NCBI RefSeq assembly: GCF_033118175.1
Contig: NW_026870965.1
Span: 2,728,001-2,792,000, forward strand
From: Dama dama
Taxonomy: Eukaryota > Chordata > Mammalia > Artiodactyla > Cervidae
DNA length: 64,000 bases
Direction: 5' to 3'
Shown: positions 1 through 12,000 of the stretch, in pieces
How the letters are laid out: each line of letters starts with the position of its first letter
How positions within the stretch are numbered: position 1 is the first letter of the stretch
Program-made: the position numbers and the translations under genes
The notes under the pieces: model-generated
Database searches by the model: none
The model's input: only the letters and a program-made list of their open reading frames with translations
What the model was told of the DNA's origin: nothing

Positions 1-1569
1 CTGAAATATATGAGAACCATGTAGTGGTGTTGAAAAACATGAAGAGCCTGAAATGGTGTGAAATATACGAAGAGCTTTAAAAGGTGTCAAAAATATGAGG
101 AGCATGAAACAGTCTGAAAAATAGTAGGAGCATGAAGCGGTTTGAAAAACATGAAGAGCCTGAAAAGGTGTGAAAAATATGAAGAGCTTCAAAACGTGTG
201 AAATACATGAGGAGCATGAAATGGTCTGGAAAATACGAGGAGCATGAAACTGTGTTCAATAATATGAAGAGCTAGAAAAGGTGTGAAATATATGAAGAGC
301 TTCAAAAGGTGTCAAAAATGAGATGAGCATGAAACGGTCGGAAAAATAGGAGGAGCATGAAGTGGTGTTCAAAATAATGAAGAGCCTGAAAAGGTGTGAA
401 ATATATGAAGAGCTTCAAAAGGTGTCAAAAATATAAGGAGCATGAAACGGTCTGAAAAATATGAGGAGCGTGAAGAGGGGTTGAAAAACATGAAGGGCCT
501 GAAAAAGTGTGAGAAATATGAAGAGCTTCAAAAGGTGTCAAAAATATGAAGAGCTTCAAAAGGTGTCAAATATATGAGGAGCATGAAGCGGTCTGAAAAA
601 TAGTAGGAGCATGAAGCGGTCTGAAAAATAGTAGGAGCATGAAGCGGTCTGAAAATTAGGAGGAGCAAGAAGCGGTGTTGAAAAACCTGAAGAGCCTGAA
701 AATGTGTCAAAAATATGAAAAGCTTCAAAAGTTGTGAAAAATATGAAGAGCTTCAAAAGGTGTCAAAAATGAGATGAGCATGAAACGGTCTGAAAAATAG
801 GAGGAGCATGAAGTGGTGTTGAAAAACATGAAGAGCCTGAAAATGTTTGAAATATTTGAAGAGCTTCAAAATGTGTCAGATATATGAGGAGCATGAAATG
901 GTCTGAAATATAGGAGGAGCATGAAACGGTGTTCAAAAACATGAAGAGCCTGAAATGTTGTGAAAAATATGAAGAGCTTCAAAATGTGTCAAAAATATGA
1001 GGAACATGAAACGGTCTGAAATATAGGAGGAGCATGAAACGGTGTTCAAAAACATGAAGAGCCTGCAATGGTGTGAAAAATATGAAGAGCCCCAAAACGT
1101 GTCGAAAACATGAGAAGCATGAAACGGTCTGAAAAACAGGAGCAGCATGAAATGGTGTTCAAAAACATGAAGAGTCTGAAAAGGTGTGAAAAATATGAAG
1201 AGCTTCAAAGGTGTCAAAAATATGAGGAGCATGAAACGGTCTGAAAAATAGGACAAGCATGAAGCTGTGCTCAAATACATGAAGAGCCTGGGAAGGTGGG
1301 AAAAATATGAAGAGTTTCTAAATGTGTGAAAAATATGAGGAGCATGAACCGGTCTCAAAAATAGGAGGAGCATGAAGTGGTGTTGAAAAACATGAAGAGC
1401 CTGAAAAGGTGTGAAAAATATGAAGAGCTTCAAAAGGTGTCAACAATAAGAGGTGCGTGAAACAGTTTGAAATATAGGAGGAACAAGAAACGATCTGAAA
1501 ATTAGGAGGAGCATGAAGCGCTGTTGAAAAACATGAAGAGCCTGAAAAGGTGTGACAAATATAAAGAGA

Positions 1570-2580
1570 TTCAAAAGGTGTGAAAAATATGAGGAGCATT
1601 AAACGGTCTGAAAAATAGGAGAAGCATGAAACGGTGTTAGAAACATGAAGAGCATGAAAAGGTGTGAAAAAAAGGAAGAGCTTCAAAAGGTGTCAAAAAT
1701 ATGAGGAACATGAAACGTTTTGAAAAATAGAAGGAGCATGAAGCGGTGTGGAAAAACATGATGAGCCTGAAAAGGTGTGAAAAATATGAAGAGCTTCAAA
1801 AGGTGTGAAAAATATGAAGAGCATGAAACGGTCTGAAAAATAGGAGGAGCATAAAGCGGTGTTCAAAACCATGAAGAGCCTGAAAAGGAGTGAATAATAT
1901 GAAGAGCTTCAAAATGTGTCATAAATATGAGGAGCATGAAACCGTCTCAAAATTAGGAGGAGCACGAAGCGGTGTTCAAAAATATGGAGAGCCTGAAAAG
2001 GTATGAGAAATATGAAGAGCCTCAAATGTGTCTAAAATATGAAGAGCATGAAACGGTCTGAAAAATAGGAGGAGCATGAAACAGTGTTCAAAAACATGAA
2101 GTGCCTGAAAAGGAGTGAAAAATATGAACAGCTTCAAAAGATGTCAAAAATATGAGGAGCATGAAACGGTCTGAAAATAGGAGGAGCATGAAGCGGTGTT
2201 GAAAAACATGAAGAGCCTGAAAAGGTGTGAAAAATATGAAGAGCTTCAAAAGGAGTCAAAAATATAAGGAGCATGAAACGTTCTGAAAATAGGAGGAGCA
2301 TGAAGCGGTGTTGAAAAACATGAAGAGCCTGAAAAGGTGTGAAAAATATGAAGAGCTTCAAAAGGTGTCAAAAATATGAGGAGCATGAACGGTCTGAAAA
2401 ACACTAGGAGCATGAAGCGGCGTTGAAAAACATAAAGAGCCTGAAAAGGTGTGAAAAATATGAAGAGCTTCAAAATATTTCAAAAATATGAGGGGCATGA
2501 ACGGTCTGAAAAATAGGAGGAGCATGAAGCTGTGTTCAAAAACATGAAGAGACTGAAAAGGTGTGAAAAATATGAAGAGC
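1570..2580 (+). repeat. ~1.0-kb duplicated segment, copy 1 (offset 2,392 bp)
   Basis: The same ordered series of rare variants reappears 2,392 bp downstream: AGAAACATGAAGAGC near 1,638, GGAGAGCC near 1,985, AACAGCTTC near 2,127, and the AATATTTC/AGGGGC pair near 2,473-2,495. A run of so many unusual variants in one order shows a real duplication rather than chance similarity between units. The boundaries are soft because neighbouring satellite is similar anyway. Part of the series (near 3,350-3,740) occurs a third time at a different offset. Confidence 0.8.
2134..2473 (+). repeat. Run of 112-bp variant units
   Basis: Three successive units have a period of 112 rather than 113 bp, because the unit lost one A (CTGAAAATAGG for CTGAAAAATAGG) or two bases in the GAAACGG block (GAACGG). 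Period and defect are shared by adjacent units, which shows that a unit carrying the 1-bp loss was itself tandemly amplified. The run is repeated 2,392 bp later (4526-4865) as part of the larger duplication. Confidence 0.75.
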
Positions 2581-2700
2581 TTCAAAAAGTGTGAAAAATA
2601 TGAGGATCATGAAACAGTCTGAAAAATGGGAGGAGCATGAAGCGGTGTTTAAAAACATGAAGAGCCTGAAAAGTTGTGAAAAATATGAAGAGCTTCAAAA

Positions 2701-2982
2701 GGTGTGAAAAATATCAAGAGCTTCAAAAGGTGTCAAAAATGAGATGAGCATGAAACGGTGTGAATAATAGGAGGAACATGAATTGGTGTTGAAAAACATG
2801 AAGAGCCTGAAAAGGTGTGAAAAATATGAAGAGCTTCAAAAGGTGTGAAAAATATCAAGAGCTTCAAAAGGTGTCAAAAATGAGATGAGCATGAAACGGT
2901 CTGAATAATAGGAGGAACATGAAGTGGTGTTGAAAAACATGAAGAGCCTGAAAAGGTGTGAAAAATATGAAGAGCTTCAAAA
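2701..2982 (+). repeat. Five-subunit (141-bp) tandem duplication
   Basis: The rare variant ATATCAAGAGC, followed by AATGAGATGAGC and a TGAATAATAGG block, occurs at 2,701 and again at 2,842, an offset of 141 bp. That is one 113-bp unit plus one 28-bp subunit. The duplicated block is therefore five subunits, and the register of exchange was the 28-bp subunit rather than the 113-bp unit. Confidence 0.75.
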
Positions 2983-3961
2983 GGTGTGAAATACATGAGG
3001 AGCATGAAACAGTCTGAAATTTAGTAGGAGCATATAGCGGTGTTGAAAAACATGAAGAGCCTGAAAAGGTGTGAAAAATATGAATAGCTTCCAAAATTGT
3101 CAAAAATATGAGGAGCATGAAACGGTCTGAAAAATAGGAGGAGCATGAAATGATAGGAAAAATAGGAGGAGCATGAAACGGTGTTGAAAAACATGAAGAG
3201 CCTGAAAACGTGTGAAAAATAGGAGGAGCTTCAAAAGGTGTCAAAAATATGAGGAGCATGAAACGGTCAGAAAAATAGGAGGAGCATGAAGCAGTGTTCA
3301 AAAACATGAAGAGCCTGAAAAGGTGTGAAAAACATGAATAGCCTGAAAAGGTGTGACAAATATAAAGAGATTCAAAAGGTGTGAAAAATATGAGGAGCAT
3401 TAAATGGTCTGAAAAATAGGAGAAGCATGAAACGGTGTTAGAAACATGAAGAGCATGAAAAGGTGTGAATAATATGAAGAGCTTCAAAATGTGTCATAAA
3501 TATGAGGAGCATGAAACCGTCTCAAAATTAGTAGGAGCACGAAGCATTGTCAAAAATATGGAGAGCCTGAAAAGGTATGAAAAATATGAAGAGCCTCAAA
3601 AGGTGTCTAAAATATGAAGAGCATGAAACGGTCTGAAAAATAGAAGGAGCATGAAACGGTGTTCAAAAACATGAAGTGCCTGAAAAGGAGTGAAAAATAT
3701 GAAGAGCTTCAAAAGATGTCAAAAATATGCGGAGCATGAAATGGTCTGAAAAATAGGAGGAGCATGAAACGGTTTTCAAAAACATGAAGAGCCTGTAAAG
3801 ATATGGAAAATATGAAGAGCTTCAAAAGGTGTTAAAAATATGAGGAAACTGAAACGGTCTCAAAAATAGGAGGAGCATGAAACGGTCTGAAAAATAGGAG
3901 GAGCATGAGGCGGTGTTGAAAAACATGAAGAGCCTGAAAAGGTGTGAAAAACATGAAGAGC

Positions 3962-4972
3962 TTCAAAAGGTGTGAAAAATATGAGGAGCATTAAACGGTC
4001 TGAAAAATAGGAGAAGCATGAAACGGTGTTAGAAACATGAAGAGCATGAAAAGGTGTGAAAAAAAGGAAGAGCTTCAAAAGGTGTCAAAAATATGAGGAA
4101 CATGAAACGTTTTGAAAAATAGAGGGAGCATGAAGCGGTGTGGAAAAACATGATGAGCCTGAAAAGGTGTGAAAAATATGAAGAGCTTCAAAAGGTGTGA
4201 AAAATATGAAGAGCATGAAACGGTCTGAAAAATAGGAGGAGCATAAAGCGGTGTTCAAAACCATGAAGAGCCTGAAAAGGAGTGAATAATATGAAGAGCT
4301 TCAAAATGTGTCATAAATATGAGGAGCATGAAACCGTCTCAAAATTAGGAGGAGCACGAAGCGGTGTTCAAAAATATGGAGAGCCTGAAAAGGTATGAGA
4401 AATATGAAGAGCCTCAAATGTGTCTAAAATATGAAGAGCATGAAACGGTCTGAAAAATAGGAGGAGCATGAAACGGTGTTCAAAAACATGAAGTGCCTGA
4501 AAAGGAGTGAAAAATATGAACAGCTTCAAAAGATGTCAAAAATATGAGGAGCATGAAACGGTCTGAAAATAGGAGGAGCATGAAGCGGTGTTGAAAAACA
4601 TGAAGAGCCTGAAAAGGTGTGAAAAATATGAAGAGCTTCAAAAGGAGTCAAAAATATGAGGAGCATGAAACGTTCTGAAAATAGGAGGAGCATGAAGCGG
4701 TGTTGAAAAACATGAAGAGCCTGAAAAGGTGTGAAAAATATGAAGAGCTTCAAAAGGTGTCAAAAATATGAGGAGCATGAACGGTCTGAAAAACACTAGG
4801 AGCATGAAGCGGCGTTGAAAAACATAAAGAGCCTGAAAAGGTGTGAAAAATATGAAGAGCTTCAAAATATTTCAAAAATATGAGGGGCATGAAAGGTCTG
4901 AAAAATAGGAGGAGCATGAAGCTGTGTTCAAAACATGAAGAGACTGAAAAGGTGTGAAAAATATGAAGAGCT
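3962..4972 (+). repeat. ~1.0-kb duplicated segment, copy 2
   Basis: This is the second copy of the segment that starts near 1,570, with a constant offset of 2,392 bp. It differs from copy 1 by scattered substitutions and 1-bp indels (for example AAACATG for AAAACATG near 4,930). The AATATTTC/AGGGGC variant occurs a third time near 5,565, so material from this block was also copied further right. Confidence 0.8.
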
Positions 4973-6045
4973 TCAAAAGGTGTCAAAAATTTGAGGAGCA
5001 TGAACGGTCTGAAAAACACTAGGAGCATGAAGCGGCGTTGAAAAACATGAAAAGCCTGAAAAGGTGTGAAAAATATGAAGAGCTTCAAAAGGTGTGAAAT
5101 GTATGAGGAGCATGAAACGGTCGGTAAAATAGGAGGAGCATGAAGCGGTGTTCAAAAATATGAAGAGCCTGAAAAGGTGTGAAAAATATGAAGAGCTTCA
5201 AAAGGTGTCAAAAATATGAGGAGTATGATCGGTCTGAAAAACTCTAGGAACATGAAGCGGCGTTGAAAAACATGAAGAGCCTGAAAAGGTGTGAAAAATA
5301 TGAAGAGCTTCAAAAGGTGTCCAAAATATGAGGAGCATGAAACGGTCTGAAAAATAGGAGGAGCATGAAACGGTCTGAAAAGTAGGAGAAGCATGAAGCG
5401 GTGTTGAAAAACATGAAGAGCCTGAAAATGTGTGAAAAATATGAAGAGCTTCAAAAGGTGTCAAAAATATGAGGAGCATGATCGGTCTGAAAAACTCTAG
5501 GAGCATGAAGCGGCATTGAAAAACATGAAGAGCCTGAAAAGGTGTGAAAAATATGAAGAGCTTCAAAATATTTCAAAAATATGAGGGGCATGAAGGGTCT
5601 GAAAAATAGGAGGAGCATGAAGCTGTGTTCAAAAACATGAAGTGACTGAAAAGGTGTGAAAAATATGAAGAGCTTCAAAAACGTGTGAAAAATATGAGGA
5701 GCATGAAACAGTCTGAAAAATAGGAGGAGCATGATGCAGTGTTGAAAAACATGAAGAGCCTGAAAAGGTGTGAAAAATATGAAGAGCTTCAAAAAGTGTG
5801 AAAAATATGAGGAGCATGAAACGGTCTGTAAAATAGGAGGAGCATTAAGCAGTGTTGAAAAACATGAAGAGCTTGAAAAGGTGTGAAAAATATGAAGAGC
5901 TTCAAAAGGTGTCAAGAATATGAGGAGCATGAAACAGTCTGAAAAATAGGTGGAGAATGATGCGGTGTTGAAAAATATGAAGAGCCTGAAAAGGTGTGAA
6001 AAATATGAAGAGCTTCAAAAGGTGTCAATATATGAGAAGTATGAA

Positions 6046-9000
6046 ACGGTATGATAAATAGCAGGAGCATGACGCGGTGTTGAAAAACAGGAAGAGTCTG
6101 AAATCGTGTGAAAAATATGAAGATCTTCAAATTATGAAAAGTATGAAGAGCTTCAAAAGGTGTGAAAACTATGAGGAACTTGATACGGTCTGAAAAATAG
6201 GAGGAGCATGAAGCGGAGTTGAAAAACAGGAAGAGCCTGACAAGGTGTGAAAAATATGAAGAGCTTCAAAACGTGTCAAAAATATGAGGAGCATGAAACG
6301 GTCTGAAAAATAGGAGGATTATGAAACGGTGTTCAAAAACATGAAGAGCCTGAAAAGGTGTGGAAAATATGAAGAGCCTCAAAACGTGTCAAAAATATGA
6401 GAATTATGAAACGGTATGATAAATAGCAGGAGCATGAAGCGGTGTTGAAAACAGGAAGAGTCTGAAATCGTGTGAAAAATATGAAAAGCTTCAAAAATGT
6501 GAAAAATATGAAGAGATTCAAAAGGTTTGAAAAATATGAAGAGCTTCAAAAGGTGTCAAAAATATGGGGAGCATGAAACGGTCTGAAAAATAGGAGGAGC
6601 ATGAAACGGTGTTGAAAAACATGAAGAGCCTGAAAAGGTGTGAAAAATATGAAGAGCTTCAAAAGGTGTGAAATACATGAGGAGCATGAAACTCTCTGAA
6701 AAATAGGAGGAGCATGAAGCGGTGTTCAAAAATATGAAGAGCCTGAAAAGGTGTGAAAAATATGAAGAGCTTCAAAAATATGAAAAATATGAAGAGCCTC
6801 AAAAGGTGTGAAAAATATGAAGAGCTTCAAAAAGTGTCAAAAATTAGATTAGCATGAAAGGGTCTGAAAAATAGGAGGAGCCTGAAGTGGTGTTGAATAA
6901 CATGAAGAACCTCAAAATGTGTGAAAAATATGAAGAGCTTCAAAAATATGAAAATTCTGAAAGGCTTCAAAAGGTGTAAAAAATATGAAGAGCTTCAAAA
7001 GATGTCAAAAATGAGATGAGCATGAAACGGTCTGAAAAATAGGAGCAGGAAGTGGTGTTGAAAATCATGAAGAGCCTGAAAAGGTGTGAAAAATATGCAG
7101 AGCTTCAAAAGGTGTCAAAAATATGAGGAGCATGAAACGGTCTGAAAATAGGACGAGCACAAGCGATGTTCAAAAACATGCACTGCCTGAAAAGGTGTGA
7201 AAAATATGAAGAGCTTCAAAAGGTGTGAAAAATATGAAGAGCTTCAAAAGGTGTCAAAAATTAGATTAGCATGAAAGGGTCTGAAAAATAGGAGGATTAT
7301 GAAACGGTGTTCAAAAACATGAACAGCCTGAAAAGGTGTGGAAAATATGAAGAGCCTCAAAACGTGTTAAAAATATGAGAAGTATGAAACGGTATGATAA
7401 ATAGCAGGAGCAAGAAGCGGTTTTGAAAAACAGGAAGAGCCTGAAATCGTGTGAAAAATATGAAGAGCTACAAAAATGTGAAAAATATGAAGAGATTCAA
7501 ACGGTTTGAAAAATATGAAGAGCTTCAAAAGGTGTCAAAAATGAGAAGAGTGAAACGGTCTGAAAATTAGGAGGAGCATGAAGCAGTGTTGAAAAACATG
7601 AAGAGCATGAAAAGTGTGAAAAATATGAAGAGCTTCTAAGGGTGTCAAAAATATGAGGAGCATGACACGGTCTGAAAAATAGGAGGAGCATGAAGTGGTG
7701 TTGAAAAACATGAAGAGCCTGAAAAGTGTGAAAAACATGAAGAGCTTCAAAAGGTTTCAAAAATATGAGGAGAATGAAACCTTCTGAAAAATAGGAGGAT
7801 CATGAATTGCTGTTGAAAAACATGAGGAGCCTGAAAAGGTGTGAAAAATATGAAGAGCTTCAAAAGGTGTCAAATTATGAGGAGCATGAAACGGTCTGAA
7901 AAATGGGAGAAGCATGAAGTGGTGTGGAAAAACATGAAGAGCCTGAAAAGGTGTGAAAAATATGAAGAGCTTCAAAACGTGTGAAATACATGAGGAGCAT
8001 GAAACTCTCTGAAAAATAGGAGGAGCATGAAGTGGTGTTCAAAAACATGAAGAGTCTTAAAAGGTGTGCAAAATATGAAGAGCTTCAATAAGTGTGAATA
8101 ATATGAGGAGCAGGATACGGTCTGAAAAATAGGAGGAACATGAAGGGGTGTTCAAAAACATGAAGAGCCTGAAAAATTGTGAAAAATATGAAAAGCTTGA
8201 AAAGGTGTCAAAAATGATATGAGCATGAAACGGTGTGAAAAATAGGAGGAGCATGAAGTGGTGTTGAAAAAAAAGAAGAGACTGAAAAGGTGTGCAAAAT
8301 ATGAAGAGCATCAAAAGGTGTCAAAAATATGAGGAGCATGAAACGGTCGCAAAAATAGGAGGAGCATGAAGCGGTGTTCAAAAACATGAAGAGCCTGAAA
8401 AGGTGTGAAAAATATGAAGAGCTTCAAAAGGTGTGAAATAGATGAGGCACATGAAACTCTCTGAAAATTAGGAGGAGCAAGAAGCAGTGTTGAAAAACAT
8501 GAAGAGCCTGAAAAGGTGTGAAAAATATGAAGAGCTTCAAAAGGTGTGAAATAGATGAGGCACATGAAACTCTCTGAAAATTAGGAGGAGCAAGAAGCAG
8601 TGTTGAAAAACATGAAGAGCCTGAAAAGGTGTGAAAAATATGAAGACCTTCAAAAGGTGTGAAATACATGAGGCGCATGAAACTCTCTGAAAATTAGGAG
8701 GAGCAAGAAGCAGTGTTCAAAAACATGAAGAGCCTGAAAACTTGTGAAAAATATGAAGAGCTTCAAAAGGGGTCAAAAATATGAAGAACATGAAACCGTC
8801 TGAAAAATAGGAGGAGAATGAGGTGGTGTTGAAAAACAGGAAGAGTCTGAAATCGTGTGAAAAATATGAAGACCTTTAAATTATGAGAAGTATGAAGAGC
8901 TTCAAAAGGTGTGAAAACTATGAGGAACTTGATACGGTCTGAAAAATAGGAGGAGCATGAAGCGGAGTTGAAAAACATGAAGAGCCTGAGAAGGTGTGAA

Positions 9001-12000
9001 AAATATGAAGAGCTTCAAAACGTGTCAAAAATATGAGGAGCATGAAACGGTCTGAAAAATTGGAGGATTATGTAGCGGTGGTCAAAAACATGAAGAGCCT
9101 GAAAAGGTGTGGAAAATATGAAGAGCCTCAAAACGTGTCAAAAATATGAGAAGTATGAAACGGTATGATAAATAGCAGGAGCATGAAGCGGTGTTGAAAA
9201 TAGGAAGAGTCTGAAATCGTGTGAAAAATATGAAAAGCTTCAAAAATGTGAAAAATATAAAGAGATTCAAAAGGTTTGAAAAATATGAAGAGCTTCAAAA
9301 GGTGTGAAAACTATGAGGAACTTGATACGGTCTGAAAAATAGGAGGAGCATGAAGCGGTGTTCAAAAACATGAAGAGCCTGAAAAGGTGTGAAAAATATG
9401 AAGAGCTTCAAAAGGTTTCAAATATATGAGAAGCATGAAAGGGTCTGAAAAATAGGCGGAGCATGAAGTGGTGTTCAAAAACATGAAGAGCCTGAATAGG
9501 TGTGAAAAATATGAAGAGCTTCAAAGGTGTCAAAATTATGAGGAGCATCAAATGATCTGAAAAATAGGAGGAGCATGAAGCGGTGTACAAAAACATGAAG
9601 AGCCTGAAAAGGTGTGAAAAATATGAAGAGCTTCAAAAGGTGTCAAAAATGAGATGAGCATGAAACGGTCTGAAAAATAGGAGGAGCATGAAGCGGTGAT
9701 GAAAATCATGAAGAGCCTGAAAAGGTGAGAAAAATATGAAGAGCTTCAAAAGGTGTGAAAAATATGAGGAGCATGATATGGTCGAAAAATAGGAGGAGTA
9801 TGAAGCGTAGTTCAAACACATGAAGAGCCTGAAAAGGTGTGAAAAATATGAAGAGCTTCAAAAGGTGTGAAATACATGAGGAGCATGAAACGGTCTGAAA
9901 AATAGGAGGAGCATGAAGCGGTGTTCAAAAACATGAAGAGCCTGAAAAGGTGTGAAAAATATGAAGAGTTGCAAAAGATGTGAAAATCATGAAGAGCTTC
10001 AAAAGGTGTCAAAAAGAAATGAGCATGTAACGGTCTGAAAAATAGGAGGAGCATGAAGTCGTGTTGAAAAAAAGGAAAAGTCTGAAAAGTTGTGAAATAT
10101 ATGAAGAGCTTCAAAGGGGTCAAAAATATGAGGAGCAGGAAACGGTCTGAAAAATAGGAGAAGCATGAAGCGGTGTTCAAAAACATGAAGAGACTGAAAA
10201 GGTGTGAAAAATATGAAGAGCTTCAAAAGGTGTCAAAATATGAGGAGCATGAAACGGTCTGAAAAATAGGAGGAGCATGAAGCGATGTTGAAAAACATGA
10301 AGAGTCTGAAAACGTGTGGAAAATATGAAGAGCTTCAAAAATGTATAAAATATGAAGAGCTTCAAAAGGTGTGAAAAATATAAAGAGCTTCAAAAGGTGT
10401 CAAAATATGAGGAGCAGGAAACGGTCTGAAAAATAGGAGGAGCATGAAGCGGTGTTCAAAAACATGAAGAGCTTGAAAAGTTGTGAAAAATATGAAAAGC
10501 TTCAAAAGGTGTCAAAATTGAGATGAGCATGAAACGGTCTGAAAAATAGAAGTGCATGAAGCGGTGTTGAAAAACATGAAGAGCCTGAAAAGGTGTGAAA
10601 AATATGAAGAGCTTGAAAATGTGTCAAAAATATGAGGAGCAGGAAACGGTCTGAAAAATAGGAGGAGCATGAAGCGGTGATCAAAAACATGAAGAGCCTG
10701 AAAAGGTGTGAAAAATATGAAGAGCTTCAAAATGTGTGAAATACATGAGGAGCATGAAACGGATGAAAAATAGGAGAAGCATGAAGTGGTGTGGAAAAAC
10801 ATGAAGAGCCTGAAAAGGTGTGAAAAATATGAAGAGCTTCAAAAGGTGTGAAATACATGAGGAGAATGAAACTCTCTAAAAAATAGGAGGAGCATGAAGT
10901 GCTGTTCAAAAACATGAAGAGCCTGAAAAGGTGAGAAAAATATGAAGAACTTCAAAAGGTGTGAAAAATATGAGGAGCATGATACGGTCGAAAAAATAGG
11001 AGGATCATGAAGCGGAGTTCAAAAACATGAAGAGCCTGAAAAGGTGTGAAAAATATGAAGAGCCTCAAAACGTGTCAAAATATGAGGAGTATGAAACGGT
11101 ATGATAAATAGAAGGAGCATGGAGCGGTGTTGAAAAACATGAAGAGTCTGAAATTGTGTGAAAAATATGAAGAGCTTCAAAAATGTGAAAAATATGAAGA
11201 GCTTCAAAAGGTGTCAAAAATTAGATGAGCATGAAACGGTCTAAAAAATAGGAGGAGTAACAAATAGTGTTGAAAAAAATGAAGAGCATGAAAAGGTGTG
11301 AAAAATATGAAGAGCTTCAAAAGGTGTGAAAAATATGAGGAGCATGATACGGTTTGAAAAATAGGAGGAGCATGAAGCGGTTTTCAAAAACATGAAGAGC
11401 CTTAAAAGTTGTGAAAAATATGCAAAGCTTCAAAAGTTGTCAAAAATGAGAGGACCATGAAATGGTCTGAAAAATAGGAGGAGCATGAAGTCGAGTTGAT
11501 AAATATGAAGAGCCTGAAAAGGTGTGAAAAATATGAAGAGCTTCAAAATGTGTGAAATACATGAGGAGCATGAAACGGTCTGAAAAATAGGAGAAGCATG
11601 AAGTGATGTGGAAAAACATGAAGAGCCTGAAAAGGTGTGAAACATATGAAGAGCTTCAAAAGGTGTCAAAAATATGAGGAGCATGAAACTGTCTGAAAAA
11701 GAGGAGGAGCATGAAGAAGTGTTCAAAAACATGAAGAGCCTGAAAAGGTGTGAAAATTATGAAGAGCTTCAAAAGGTGTCAAAATATGAGGAGCATGAAA
11801 CGATCTGAAAAATAGGAGGAGCATGAAGCGGTGTTGAAAACATGAAGAGCCTGAAAAGGTGTGAAAAATATGAAGAGCTTCAAAAGGTGTCAAAAATATG
11901 AGGAGTACGAAACGGTCTGAAAAATAGGAGGAGCATGAAGTGCTGTTCAAAAACATGAAGAGCCTGAAAAGGTGTGAAAATTATGAAGAGCTTCAAAAGG

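Noticed and set aside
2864..3487. Long minus-strand reading frames encoding F/L/S/H-rich repeats (207 codons here; others at 933-1433, 47185-47964, 54349-55023, 59203-59760 and dozens of 60-130 codons)
   Set aside because: They translate the satellite. The 28- and 113-bp periods are not multiples of three, so no frame keeps a constant peptide repeat. Lengths cluster at 62, 75, 85 and 100 codons because stops from the S2 word TTCAAAAGGTGTCA fall at fixed places. Frames are not preserved between near-identical copies, and there is no non-repeat start, domain or flanking signal.
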